Of a stretch of 64,000 bases of DNA, positions 1-17,946 are shown piece by piece. A program made the translations under genes and the position numbers. The first letter of the stretch is position 1, and every line of letters starts with the position of its first letter. The notes under the pieces are model-generated. The model made no database searches and had not been told where the DNA came from. It saw only the letters and a list, made by a program, of their open reading frames with translations. This stretch comes from Mesaphorura yosii (Eukaryota; Arthropoda; Collembola; Poduromorpha; Tullbergiidae): contig WIXG01000301.1 in the NCBI GenBank assembly GCA_009869945.1, positions 32,717 through 96,716 on the forward strand. Reading direction: 5' to 3'.

Positions 1-861
1 GCAGGTAGAGTGCTTAGTTAATGTAGTTGATTTGAGTTGGATGGCATTTCGTACTTTCACAAGAGAAATTAAGTCGCGCTGTGCATAATTAGATTACTTC
101 ATCCTGAGTTATGAACTCCAGACTCCACAAGCCATGATTTTCGACTTGACAGGCACGTGTATTTCACCTTCAGTAAATTAGCGGAATATTTTCTCTTCCC
201 GTAAATCAACCACTCCCCAAAGACAGACCAGGCCTGGCCAGGCGTGGGTGGTGTGGGCGTCTAAGCGTCAGCTGTATCCACGAACGACGTTGACGGACGC
301 GCTCATAACTTTTACCTTTTACGATTTATTGCCTCCACGAAATCCAGTACAACTGGCAAAACTAAACAGTATACAATACAAAGTATACAGAGCTTAGCAT
401 CAAACGCTCATAAATGAGCGTCTACTCTAGTAGTCTAACTAATTATCACCATTTACATTCTAGTTCCATAAATTCGGACTTGAAACCGGTCAATTGCTAA
501 GCTAAGCTACTGTGGCCCTTAAATCTATTTCTAAAACACGTGGACGTGCATGCGCCGTTCACGAAATTGCCAAATTTAATAATTGAAGCATGTGGCTATT
601 TTAAAGTACATTTACACTTATTACACCATTTTATAAGTAGAAGTACCTAAAATTATGATAAGAGACAGTTCTTTTTATGTGCATTTTTGCTTCGTAACAA
701 TAAACTGTCCGTCTACTTTACACAGAAGCGTAAAGCTAAAATAAAACAAGTTGAGAAACGGCGTAGCGTGTTGTGGGTAGCTAAAGAAATAGGAGCCCTT
801 TCAACCATTATTTAATTAATTCCTAATGCGATTAGAGCACTTTTCACCCTTGACTTCCAAA
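1..861. other. Non-coding 3' flank of the takeout-like gene
   Basis: No convincing coding exon is seen on either strand. Open frames here are short and lack splice or homology support. The stretch lies downstream of the minus-strand takeout-like gene and should hold its 3' UTR, but I could not pick out a clear poly(A) signal. Confidence 0.5.
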
Positions 862-3800
862 TTACAGCAGATCCACCTTCGTGTTTTGAACATCAGCAAA
901 ATGATCCGCTCCCAGCATCGTCAGCGCGCGATTGCTCACGCTTTTCACCAACTCGCTGACTTGCATCGCGATCTTGGGCCGAATCTCTTCGAAAATGTCT
1001 TTGGAATTGTCATTCAGGAATTTGTTTATCACATTGCCTGCGAAAAGAAGGACAAAGACACGTCAGTTAACAAATTCATTTACTTTCTTTCAGATCTCGA
1101 CCCTTAATCTTGCTAGCGAAGCGTCAATGGAGCAGGCTGAAGAAAACCCAAAGATGTTATTCGTTGTAAAAGTAATTCGTTGTTTCAAGAAACGAAGAAA
1201 AGCCCTTACGACTGGGCATAAAACTCACCCCAGACTGGATCTCCGTTGAACAGATTTGTGAGGTGTACTTTCACATTAGCAATATCCAAGTCAATGTCGA
1301 TTTTGTTCATTTGCACCGTTTTCCGGTTGTTCAGGATGACAATTCCGAGTTTCCCTTGACCTTTGGCAGTGATTCGCTCTGCATAACGAAAATGAAAGAC
1401 GTGACACGTGAGAAAGGGCAAAGTTTAATTAACAGTTGACTTGTGACAACGGGCAAATGAATAGAGTTAAGAAATTTCCCGAACTCGAACGCAGACGACG
1501 TGAATTACGTCATTTGTACGTTTGTGATACTAATTCAACTTAATTTCTTGGAAAATGTGTACATGAATCATAAATAAGAAAGTTTATCAACTTTGAAAGG
1601 AAGATCCTCACAGAACCTTCGAGGTAGGAAAATACGTGAATACAAAACACCGACGTAAGAAAGCAAATGCGGCCGACTTACGAAGGTTCACAGCGAAGTT
1701 GCCTTTGCCACCAACTGGAAAGAAGAACAAGTTGCCCGAGAGTTCGTACTCCCCAATAATTTGCATCTGCGGAATTTCCAGATCGTAGTCCAACACGCGT
1801 CTCTTCATATCAACTCTGTAATCATAGACATAAATATTAGTACACAGTACAAGTACGCAGAAATGTGGTGGCCGTGGCAGCGCAGCTGAATTAAGGACAG
1901 GAAGCGCCGAGCCGTGGCAGCGCAGCGAGATGAATTCAGTTCGTGATTCGCATGAAAAGCGAAGCGATTCTATCCACGCAAGCTCCCGGATCTCTCCTCC
2001 AAGCAGAAAAGCATGCAGCAGAATTCTCAATTTTCTTCCCCGCAACAATTAATATGTAAATTTTGTTATTTGTGGACCCGAATTACAAATTATGAATTTA
2101 CATTTACGATTTACTCGCCGCGCCGATGCCAAACTCATTTTGCGGGATGGAAAAATAAATTAAAAATAACGCGATTCGCGATCCTTCGACGTCGACGCGA
2201 CGGTGCGGTGACACGAATGCGGGCATTTTCACGTTTTTATTACGAGCAAAGCCGCCGTCGCGCTCGGCTTCGCGTTGGATGAATTTTGTATTCATAATTC
2301 AGTGATAGTAAATAGCAAATAAATCAGATTTTTATTTATTGTATTGCCTGACTTTAATTTATATGATAATTTATTTGTGAACCTGCCGCCCGTCAATTCA
2401 GTATACGTTGTACGTGCGAACTTAATTTCTTCTCCAATAACCTGTAACCTTACTTAAGATGGAAGTCAGTCAGTCATTTGTAATACAGACGAATTAAAAT
2501 AGGTTGAGTTTGAAATAAAAACCCACGCCAAGCAATAAAAGAGCCGACTTACTCAAAATCTGTCTTGTTCAAGTGACCAAGCCCCATCGCGACGACATTC
2601 TTGAATGTGGCAATCACTTTTATCGGGCCGGATCCATGTTCGAAGGAAACACTGCGCAGGCGGAGCGGGTCAAGCGGGGGAATGTTGAGTTCGGGAATCC
2701 CAAATCCATTCCGCAGTCTGGGCCTCAAATCCTGGACGATAAGTCGCAGACATCTGTTGAGGGCGCTGCTGTTGGCAGCGTTGCATTTTCGAAATCCACG
2801 TTCATCAAACTCCCATTTGTCATCGTCGGCAACGGCGCCAGCGTTTGCGTTAGTGGAATTCGATGGAGTAGTAGCGCCAACAGCAGCAGCAGTTTCGGGA
2901 ATTCCTGCATCGAAGCATGCATAAAATCGGCATCAATTCGTGAATTATCGCAATTAAGAAAAATACACTACAAATACTCATTCTCCGGCCAGTGACCAAT
3001 GGCCAACCGAAGCATAAGCAAAAGCCTCCAGAACCCGTTCAAGGGGTCTGCACATAATTTCTGAGAACTTCACCAAAACAACAAAGAAATTACAGAGCAC
3101 GCATGACATGAGTAAGAAACGAATTCGATACTTACTCGGATTGGAATTGGAATGGAATGGTCGTGACATGCGAACTGCGCGGTGCAGCGCCGCGAAACGA
3201 AGCGAAAGATGAGTGAAGTGGAACCGAACTGGAAATATTGCGCGTTGCGTGACTGAATTCTGACAAACCGTTCGGCTTGGTCGTTTGTATAATTTACAAT
3301 TGCAATCCATTCCCATTTTTTGTACTCCCTTGTCGGTTGTCGATTAACGAAGAAAATATGAGTTCAATTTGTCATGCAACATCAGAAATTAATGGCGGCT
3401 CCCAACGCCAACGCACGTGAACAATTTTGATAATTAAATTATGCAACAGTCACGGGCCACCGACGGCGAGTGGGGACGGCAATTCGGCAGAATAAATTGT
3501 CAATTTCTTTATGGCACGGCATGGCCCGTTAAATTACACTGATGCCGGTATCGTTTTCATGGTCGTAATCGGTTCAACGCGTGGAAGCTTCGAATAAAAT
3601 CGTTCCTACCTGGAGTGGCATGGTAGAATTTTGTCATTAAGTTTTGGGAGAGGCGAAAAGAAACAAAAGTTGCGTGCGTGTGCACTCGTTCTCTTGTTTG
3701 CAATGAAGAATGCTCTCACAAAAAGCAAGGCAAGATGAAGGTCTCAAGAGGGCTTAAGGCTGAAGATTTCTCCTAGTTTTCGCGTTGACTAAATTTGGCT

Positions 3801-4673
3801 ATTGTGCCATGCCATACCGTTGCCGTGATCATGATTACGAGACGATGACAGGCATCAGTTCACGTAAACTCGTGAACACTCATTCATTCACTGCCTGATT
3901 TGATTTACACAAGCACACGGCTGAATAAAACTCGAGCACGAGTTTAGTAAAACAAAAGCTGTGAGTTGGTTAACAAAAGTCTTAAGAAAGAAAGAGACTT
4001 GAGGGCTTTTGTGTTGAAAAAGAAATCGGCACGTCTGAAAATCTTGAAATGGCACTACAAATCCAAAACAAGCAACCGATACGGATGGCAATTGGCAATG
4101 GTAATTAACCGTAATGAGCTGGTGCTCCTTACCTTCACTTGCGGCCGCGACCAATTTTGGCTCTGATTCTGACGGCAACGATGACCGTGACGACGAGGAA
4201 TTCTTCACCTGGTCGAACTTCGTTGGAGCAGCCAGCAAATCTGCCGATGAGTTTGACGCACTCGAACTGGAAATGGGCGTAACTGGCTTTGGCGTTGACG
4301 CAGCAGGCGGTTCGCCGTCTGTCTGGTTCAGCGGAGTTTGAGCATTTGAAGTTGTTGCATTTGTAATCGCACTTATAGATTCTGGCCGCGTCGACGTCGA
4401 TGGCGTTGGCGGTGTCGGCGGTGAGCTCGTAGAAACAATTGAACTGATTGTCGTTTGAGTGATTGCTTCGACAGCTGCGAGCGAAGAATTAAAGGCGCTG
4501 GGGCTCGTGGGCTCCTGCTGAGGCCTGCAGGTTACTAATCTGGAGCATCCCACTAGTAGTACTAAAACTAATGGAACCGCTCGTATATTCGCTTGGGCAC
4601 TTGTACTTTTAACAGTCACACCTCCTGAAGAACTTTGGTTCACCACTCGGATTATAGCCTTCTTGAGAAACAT
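862..4673 (-). CDS. Takeout/JHBP-family secreted protein with Ser/Thr-rich N-terminal extension
   Basis: Exons in transcript order are 4673-4133, 2904-2553, 1815-1682, 1378-1229 and 1037-862. All junctions are GT..AG, phases close, and the product is 450 aa. Residues about 221-450 form a haemolymph JH-binding/takeout (DUF233) domain. It starts with the usual cysteine pair (Cys221, Cys232, KCNAANSSALNRC), followed by RNGFGIPELNIPPLDPL and late segments such as NLFNGDPVWG and NVINKFLNDN. Family members are typically about 240-260 aa secreted carriers of small hydrophobic ligands linked to feeding, circadian and JH biology. Here a hydrophobic segment (about residues 32-45) is followed by some 130 residues rich in Ser, Thr, Pro and Ala with many N-x-S/T sites, resembling a mucin-like linker. 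The start is the only upstream ATG that reads into the hydrophobic segment, and it has A at -3. Family assignment is firm; the ligand is unknown. Confidence 0.88.
1861..1930. repeat. Short direct duplication in a takeout intron
   Basis: The string CCGTGGCAGCGCAGC occurs twice, 40 bp apart, in the intron between exons 2 and 3. Both copies contain the CAGCGCAG motif that recurs elsewhere in the window. Confidence 0.7.
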
Positions 4674-7600
4674 TTTAAATGGAGTTCAGCACGGAGAAAT
4701 TTTTTAGCAGGCAAGCAGATCACAAATTCATTCCAAAAGTCCTATGAACGCGAACGTGCTACAAGGGCTGAACGGGAAACTGGACGCTGGGCACCGATTA
4801 ACCAGCAACTTGACTTTGACTTGACAGTTGACAGGCTAGGCTCGAACTCACGCCAGTGCATCAAACTGACAATGAATTAAACTTAAACTTAAACGACTTA
4901 AACCCTCCTTCGCCGTGTCGACTCCTGAAGTGAATGTTTTTGTCTCGTCGCTCGCCAAGCCAAACCAAGACGTCAACAATAAACAACAACAAAGCTCGAG
5001 AGACTAAGCACATAAAATTCACTTTCGATCTTAATGCATACAATTGCCATTCTTTAATATTGTTGGTTTAGTGCATCGTGCGACCACGGCCGACCGTGTG
5101 ATCGATGAGAGAGTGGTAAGTGGTTCCGTTACTGCAAGTCGAGTTGACGAGTGGTAAGCTCGTAAGTGTAAGTAACAGTTTACGTAACAATGAAATGATG
5201 ATTGTAGGTTAGTTGGTAATAGTGGCAAAGTACTCCTGCTGTTGCTGTGTTTTATGTCAGAGCACCTGTACAACAATTCAGAATGCAATTAAATGTGGAC
5301 CTTTCTATTCTTGTGTGCTAGGCAGATGCCAACTGCCAATTCACATCTTCAACTCGCTGAAAGTTCGTTCGCCCGAGATTTATTCCCCGTCTGCGTCTGA
5401 TTTTAATGATTTTGCTTTCGAATTCTTGCAAATTAGCGATTGATGCATGTAATTACGAGCTAATTGCTTGTACTTGGGACCCTACTAGGATGTTCGCTGT
5501 GCTGTTGACGTCTGGCATTTGAAAGTTGTGAATTGTGAGGTGCGTCATGTCCTTGCAGTCTCTGCGTCGAATCCGTTTCAATTTCAGCGTACCTCCGTCG
5601 CGTCGGTCGTTGACAGCTCGGCTCCTCGGCTCGAATTAATGTCATTAAGCATTCTCATTCGCATTCGTAAATCATACCGAAGGAAATTGGCATTTGAATA
5701 GGCGGTTTTGTTCTGCATTGTGACCGCTCAAGTCAAGAGTAACAGACAGAACGTGTTTAATGATATTTGCCTGTCACAAGTATAAGCAAATCTTGGCGGC
5801 CTCTCCTACAAATTTTTACACAAACCAGCGTTACCAATAAGCAAAGCCAGGCAGGCAGGCATGGGGCATGACCCAAAACGTGTGGCCAACCAAAACAGCG
5901 CAGCGTGCCTAAATGACTTCCTTCTTAGCGACAAGTGCAGTGTAATTTATACGCATGTACGCGGGCCAAGTATCATATTTTGACTGTTTGCTCCTGTTTT
6001 GTGTGGACGTGTGTGAACACGGTAATCAGTAATCACAATCATAATCATAATTACATTACCTGACCATTAACACCAAACAGCAACCGCAACCTGTCTCGCC
6101 TTCTGAATTCGTGAGCAGCTGAGCAGCAGCTTCAATCATCAATCCAACGCGAATGTGAATGAGAACACTTTGTCGAGGAAAATTGATTGATGACCGCGGA
6201 CCAGGCCATTCAGGCCAACTTCTGTGGTCCAATTTCCAAAATTTGGACTCATAATCTAGTGACATGATTTTGAGAATCGTGTCATATTAATCGTGACATT
6301 GGAACAAACTGGTTTCTAAGGTGTCGTGTGTATACAATTCTCGACAACTTGGCACATTTCGTCGCATCGCCGTTGCATGTTAGCGTAAACGGTATGGACT
6401 ACTCGCAATCTAATTCTCAAGTAATCTGAAACAATGAATGAGAATTCCACAAGTAATTCGGAATTGGTTGGGTTGGCTTGTGAGAATTACGGCAATTAAT
6501 GGCATGTGACAATTGATTCTTCGCATGCCAGCTGACGCGCTGATTTGCTGATGCTAAATTAAAGCCTTGAGACAGTTCATGGTTCAGACGAATTATTCAT
6601 GTTTGGGGTCAGAGAAGAGTCTTAATCTTGGCTTATCATGCATGACTTGACATTCAGTTATTTCTGCCAAAATCGAAATGCATGGAAATTGGACTCATCA
6701 TGACTGCAATGCAAAATCGGCCAATTGAGTACCGCATTTGTCTTGAGCATTGTTTCTTGTCTTTAAGGAACAAATTAATGCCCGATTTTGGATTATCCTG
6801 AAACTTCAACGCGGCTGCGCACTGCACTGGGTCAACCGGTCAGCATTCTTTCCGTCGTTCGTTCGCCATTTGCAGTGTAATGATGCAAGAAATAATTACC
6901 CGCAAATTAGGTGATAAACAAATGAATTCATCACGTCACCACAATACAGCCTGTATAATTGGTGACCCTCTGACCTGGTGGCCCTCTGAATGGTCTGCAA
7001 CTGGCAAACACAGAATGGGAGAGTTCACAGACCACAAGCGCATTTTTTGCTTCAATTGCAAATTGCAGGGCGAAAGTGAGCAGCGAGTACAGCGGTGGTG
7101 GTGTGAATGGGGCAAAAAAAGGAGCACATCACGCGGTTGAGTAACGCTCTAACCTTGAGGAGGTTAATTGAATAAGCATTTACCAAGTGAGAATGAAAGT
7201 ATTAAGGTCAAGAACCATTATACCGATGCATAATGCAGCACAATTGCCAGCCTGACCAATTGCGGTTGCGTTTGGCAGCTTCATTTGCGCCTTAACTGGT
7301 CCAACCACAGGCGCATTTCTACATGGAACGCACTGTTTGGACTTGGAACTTGGAACAGAAGTATAGACAAAATTATAGATAATGAAGCACGATTTCACTC
7401 ATTTATTCTCCCTCTGGCCCTGTGGATTCGGAATTTTCCATATTTACATTAAGAAGTTCTGCCAAACAAGTACACGACGTCTTTAAATTACTTTTCATCT
7501 CATGCGCGTGAGCCGTGAGCCGTGAGCTTGAGCTTGAGCCAATGAAGAATGGTGATACTGGCGAATTAACAAATTAGGGCAAAATACTTATTCGACTAAA

Positions 7601-8843
7601 ACTGGTCACACCAGAGTCCAGTGAGTCTATCACAGTCCACCATTCCATAAGCAGTCAGTGAAAACTTGTTGGAAAATGGTGGACTCTCGTCGACATGAAT
7701 GATCACATCAAATCAATAGTACATGAAGCAGTGAAGATGGCGACGCCTACTCAATGATGATTTAGTGGAAAGGTACGCACAAGTGCTTTGTTCAGAAAAA
7801 TCTCAACAGATCGGACATCCCATCAAATCATGCATCAGGGAAGTCGCGTGGAATGGAGAAAATCTTCCACAAGTCTGCTTGTGACATAAGCACTATCCCA
7901 TATTGACAAACACTCAGGGCTCGAATTCTGGACGCTGAAAATGCTCTGGAGCGTCCAGAGCTGTTTTTGAAAGCACATTGCACGTTTCACCTTTGACGTT
8001 TCACGGTTGACGAATAATTTTTAATGGTCGTTGATCAGCATCTGTGACTCATTGTAATCGTAATCGTAATCAGTAATTAGCGACTCACTTCCAGCATTAC
8101 GGTCGAATAAAGAAACATTGAACGTCGAAGCGTTCATGAATTTGAAGTATGCTGCTTTTATTACAGTAACTCCAGAAATTTCAGGCAAGGCAAGTAAGTT
8201 AAAAGTAGATGACCAGCAGTGGAAAGTATCGATAAACTGCTGCTTGCCACTTGCGACTTGGGTGGTAGAGAACTTCCTGCACGAGATTGCCACCTACAGC
8301 ACTTTTGCGAAAGGAGCCACTCAAAGCGAACGCGAATGCCCAGTGCAGCGCAGCGCAGTGGAGAGACTCAATTTGTCGTTATGTGTATGCGTAGTAACAA
8401 AAATAAAAGCCCAACTGCGTCTGCGAATGACTTTTGGGTTGAACTCCTCTGAAGGTTGACTAATTCATTTACGTTGTATTACGTACCAAGTACCAGAAGA
8501 AAGAAAATACGCAACGCCATAATAAAGTAGTAAATTATTCCCAGTTTCCAGCCAAAAGCCTGAGCAATTAAAGTGACAATTTGTGGTATTAATTCTAAGT
8601 TGTTTCTACGCGCACGGATTTTCGTGGACAGTTTTCAGTTGGGAGTGAAAGACTGCAATTAATTACACGCTTGATCAGCTTTGGAAGTGGACCCTGCCAC
8701 AAAAGTGAAGCCCAGGTAAGTTTTGGGAGACAAAATGTTGGCTGACCTGCTGAATTAGGATAACTATCTCTAATTCTATCCACAGCTTCATCGTAAGGGG
8801 AAAGATCGATTCATATCAGTGATACTAGTCAGATACTTGTACA
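4674..8843. other. Intergenic region between takeout-like gene and Serinc
   Basis: This 4.2 kb lies between two divergently transcribed genes. I found no exon chain, tRNA or element with terminal repeats. It should hold the promoters of both neighbours. At its right end there is a probable 5'-UTR intron of Serinc, with donor at 8716 (CCCAG|GTAAG) and acceptor ending at 8785 (CCACAG). Short simple repeats occur at 7507-7540 and about 8055-8073. Confidence 0.55.
7507..7540. repeat. Tandem GTGAGCC / TTGAGC simple repeat
   Basis: Three near-copies of GTGAGCC are followed by two copies of TTGAGC, a minor local microsatellite. Confidence 0.75.
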
Positions 8844-11800
8844 ATGGGCGCAGTTCTTGGTCTCTTTAGTGCAGCTCAGGTAAGCAGTCTTTACTTTACT
8901 CGATCTTATTAGAACAATTAAGCGCTATTGCGCAAAGTTAAGCTTGATCCCAGCTTGAGTGTTCTGAGAGTTTTCATTTCACATGAGAGTGTTCATCCTC
9001 AAGCCTCAAGCAACTGCTTAATCATTACTAGCCTAGGTCTACGCCCCAGCGCTTACCATCATAATCAGAATAATTAATGTTTGTTTTTGAATTGGAAGGT
9101 TCGGCCACCAGAATTAGGCTAAAAACAGTTTTTCGGTTCACAGGACCGAATCTGAATTTCGGGGAGAAATCCGACCCGACACGATCGTCTTAAGAATAAT
9201 TTTCAGTAGTTATTTTTCTCGGAAATTATTCCGAGGAAGTGGTAGAAGAATGGGAAGTAACAAAAGGGCTCAACAGCTCGAAGCTGCAGAAGGAGACGAC
9301 GACGAAGAAGAAGACGGCCATCCAAGCAAAGTCCTCTGGCTAAATTCAGAAGAAGACTTGTCTGCTGAAGACGACATGGAAAATTTTTATGGAAATGAAA
9401 ATGGAAACCTATTTTTTCAAAGACTAGATTCTGAAGAAGTCATTTACGAAAAGAAGTGTAACTGTAAGTTTCTCGGAAAGTATGTAATGGGAGATTTGCT
9501 AGGAGAAGGAAGCTACGGAAAAGTGAAGGAAGTTTTAGACTCTGAACTACTGAACAGAAGAGCAGTTAAGATTTTAAAGAAAAAGAAATTACGCAGAATT
9601 CCAAATGGAGAACAAAATGTCCAGCGTGAAATTAAAATGTTAAGACGACTCAATCATCCCAATGTGATCAAGCTGATAGAAGTAATGTTCAACGAAGAGA
9701 AGCAAAAAATGTATCTGATACTTGAATATTGCCTTGGTGGTCTGCAGACGTTGCTCGAGAGAGCACAAGGACAGAAGTTTCCAATTTGGCAAGCTCATCG
9801 ATACTTCATACAGTTAATTGAAGGACTTGAATATTTACATAGTCAGGGAATTGTTCATAAAGGTAAGTTAAACATGAGGATATTCGTTTTAATAATGAAG
9901 GTGAATTAAGATACTAAGCCTAAGATTGTTCATGAAGATATAAAGCCTGCGAACCTCCTGGTTACCACAGACGATGTTCTTAAAATTACTGACTTTGGCG
10001 TAGCTGAAGAACTGGACAGATTCAATCCTTCAGACATGTGCGTGACGTCGCAAGGATCTCCTGTCTTCCAGCCTCCAGAGGTTAGAACTTATCATTAATG
10101 TTTTTGAATGGGGCATGGAAGGAGAAGCTTAGCACTGTAGTTGTAATGAAGTTATGAAGTTTAAATCAGTAGCAATAGAATTAGATGTGGCACCGAATAA
10201 TTCGTTACTGTTTTGTTGCTTGATGCGTCGATGCGCTTTTCATCGCAATCGAACATTGCATGATTTTATGTTAGAGGAATTTAGCTGCTGTAATTGTTTT
10301 GGAGAATTTCGGGCTCATTCCTTCCATGCCTGTGATTGGTTGTTGGGCATTAATTTACCTGGGAGTTGCGGCTAAGTGCTAACTCATTGCTTTAGGTAGC
10401 TAATGGCGAACCTTTCTGCGGATTCAAATTGGATGTGTGGAGCTGCGGTGTCACCCTGTACAACTTTACCACGAGCAAGTATCCGTTCGAAGGTGACACC
10501 ATATTCCTGCTCTTCGAGAACATTGGACGAGGAGTTTTTGTGATACCTCCTGAAGTCGACGAATGCCTGGGTTCCTTACTGAAGGGAATGCTAGCTTTAG
10601 AGAAAGATGGCAGATTCTCTTTGCAAGACGTCAAGAGGCATCCGTGGTTCAAGAAGAAGCATCCTGAGCAGCTTCACGAGAAAGTGAGCTTCCCTCCAGG
10701 GCGGAGACAGATCAGTGTCCTACCCGCCATCGAGTCATATCTTCTAAGTCAAGAGGTAGAAGAGGAAGAAGCAGAATATCAGCGTCACCGAAAATCGCAC
10801 GAAGAGATGGATTTTGATCTGGACGCAGACATGCCATACCACTTGTCGACACCAACAAAACATCGTCTCCCTGTCGGAGCATCACCTAGTCCTACTGTAG
10901 ATAAAACCAAATCAAGAAACTCATCGTCGCTCCTGCGAAGACGGTCTTACCTCAATAATTTTAGAAGATTTTTTACCTGCCGCCAGTCATAATGTGGAAC
11001 AACAATCAAACATTTGATGTATATTTTTTCCAATCCATTAAAACTAACTACGACTGATATTAACTACCAATCACCAGTGCTGTTGCTCAATAATATAATA
11101 CGATTTCAAATTCTGCTCAACTTTTGATACTTTGCGTTTAGTTTAGGAATCCGCGAGGCTGGGACGCTGCGCTGTCGCAACGAGACGGGAACCGTCTTCC
11201 GTTGCCTGAAGATAAGTCTCAAAAGTTTGCTCAAGCGTTGCACAATTAATTATGAAAACTCTCAGAACACGCTCAAACATTGACGAACGATCCTAATCAT
11301 AACAAACGGGCTTTTTAATTATTTGAGTTCCTTTAACTATTTTTCCAGCTTGCATGCTGCTGTGGAAGTACTGCTTGCAGTCTTTGTTGTGCGTCATGCC
11401 CGAGTTGCAAGAATTCCACGTCGAGTCGCATCATGTACGCGTTGTTGTTGCTGGTGGCCACCATTACGTGCTGCATAATGTTGAGTCCCGGGCTCGAGAA
11501 TGAGTTGTCGAAGGTACCGTTCTGTAATTCGGCGGGGGAAGGCTGTAAGGAAGTCGTAGGATACTTGGCTGTGTACCGCGTCTGCTTCGCGGTCACGCTC
11601 TTCTTCATCGCGATGGCTGCTATCATGATTGGAGTAAAATCGTCCCACGACCCAAGAAGTGGAATTCAGAATGGATTTTGGGGGCTAAAGTACCTGGTCG
11701 TCATCGGAGCCACAGTCGGTGCTTTCTTCATCAAGGATGGATCCTTCGGACAAGTTTGGATGTACTTTGGGATGATTGGCGCATTTCTATTCATTCTGAT

Positions 11801-12957
11801 ACAACTGATTCTGATTGTGGACTTTGCACACACGTGGGCTGAGTCTTGGTTCCGGAAGTACGAGGAGTCCGAATCAAAGGGATGGTGAGTGCGAATTAAA
11901 TCAGACTTAACTAATTGTGCCATTGTGCGAATTTGTATGCGCTGATCTGTGATCTCTAATTTAATCTTAAAGGTACTGCGCTCTATTGTCGTTTACTGGA
12001 CTTCACTACATTCTCATCATAACAGCAACTGTTCTCTTCTGGATTTACTACGCTGGGGTAAATTTAGAGTTATAAAGGGTCAATTAGTTAATTAATTACT
12101 AAATTGATAATAATCGTCGAAACAGGGCGAGGGCTGTGGACTTCATAAATTCTTCATCCTATTCAATCTGTTCCTCTGCATCGTCACAAGCGTTGTATCG
12201 ATTCTCCCGAGAGTCCAGGAATACCAAACAAACTCTGGGCTTCTGCAAGCATCCGCAGTATCTCTCTACTGCATGTACTTGACCTGGTCCGCAATGGGAA
12301 GCAGCCCAAGTAAGAATCTTTGAAATTGAAAGCCGATCGATTGGACTCATTTTCCAATCGACTTCAATGTCCTTTCATCCCTTGTCTAGATTGGGAATGC
12401 AAACCACATTTCTCTACGAGCCCGGACAAGCAACCAACCTTCGACGCTCAGAGCATCATTGGACTTATCATCTGGATCACATGTGTGCTGTACTCAAGCA
12501 TCAGGACATCATCACAGGCCGGAAAACTTTCACTTGCGAGCAACTTGCTGAAGGATGACAACACCGCTGCGGTCAGCCCAGACGCGGAAGCAGCAATCAC
12601 TGGACAACAGGAAAGCGATGGGCGTCACCGGGTTTATGACAATGAAGAAGACGGCGTTGCGTACTCGTGGTCCTTCTTTCATCTGATGTTTGCATTGGCT
12701 ACGCTCTACGTGATGATGACACTGACCAACTGGTTCACGTAAGTTGGACACGAGGTTTTGTTTTGTGTGTACAATTTGCCGTTGTGCAGCAAGTAACTGT
12801 TTTCGATCATATTTCCAGGCCTGGCGGCGACTTGAAGCAATGGGGCTCGGACAACTCGGCTGTTTGGGTCAAAATCGTCTCTTCATGGATCTGCATTGGA
12901 CTCTACATCTGGACATTGGTCGCTCCGTGCTTGCTCCCCAACCGCGAATTCAACTAA
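8844..12957 (+). CDS. Serinc: Serine incorporator (Serinc/TMS1 family)
   Basis: Exons are 8844-8879, 11349-11884, 11973-12057, 12126-12309, 12390-12738 and 12819-12957; the product is 442 aa. The protein opens with [12 protein letters not shown], then a Cys-rich stretch [20 protein letters not shown], followed by about ten hydrophobic helices. Family hallmarks include [27 protein letters not shown] and a C-terminal membrane segment ending LLPNREFN. Serincs are multipass membrane proteins linked to phospholipid scrambling and serine-lipid metabolism. The first coding exon (12 codons) is separated from the rest by a 2.47 kb intron that contains the whole LKB1 gene on the same strand; the other introns are 68-88 bp. 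A 5'-UTR intron is likely at 8716-8785. Length and topology fit the family. Confidence 0.95.
9250..10992 (+). CDS. Lkb1: LKB1/STK11 serine-threonine kinase, nested in Serinc intron 1
   Basis: Exons are 9250-9862, 9938-10080 and 10396-10992; the product is 450 aa. The kinase domain has the glycine loop GEGSYGKV (from residue 85), AVK lysine (107), [10 protein letters not shown] catalytic loop (203-212), DFG (223-225) and GSPVFQPPE, with Gly-Phe-Lys and [14 protein letters not shown] matching LKB1 specifically. LKB1 is the master kinase for AMPK-family kinases and works with STRAD and MO25. The N-terminus is acidic, the region after the kinase domain has an EEEEAEYQ run, and the tail carries LLRRRS (a basophilic kinase site) and ends CRQS. 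That ending matches the farnesylation box at the end of known LKB1 proteins. The start has A at -3 and G at +4. Intron 1 (75 bp) is bordered by a near-perfect 13-bp repeat. An ATTAAA signal lies at 11037. Confidence 0.95.
11037..11042 (+). terminator. Poly(A) signal ATTAAA of Lkb1
   Basis: The hexamer lies 45 bp after the stop codon and about 300 bp before Serinc exon 2, so the nested kinase gene can end inside the Serinc intron. Confidence 0.55.

Positions 12958-17946
<4,989 letters not shown>

Noticed and set aside
11394-11648. Minus-strand frames over Serinc exon 2
   Set aside because: Shadows of a well-supported exon; they contain no known motif.
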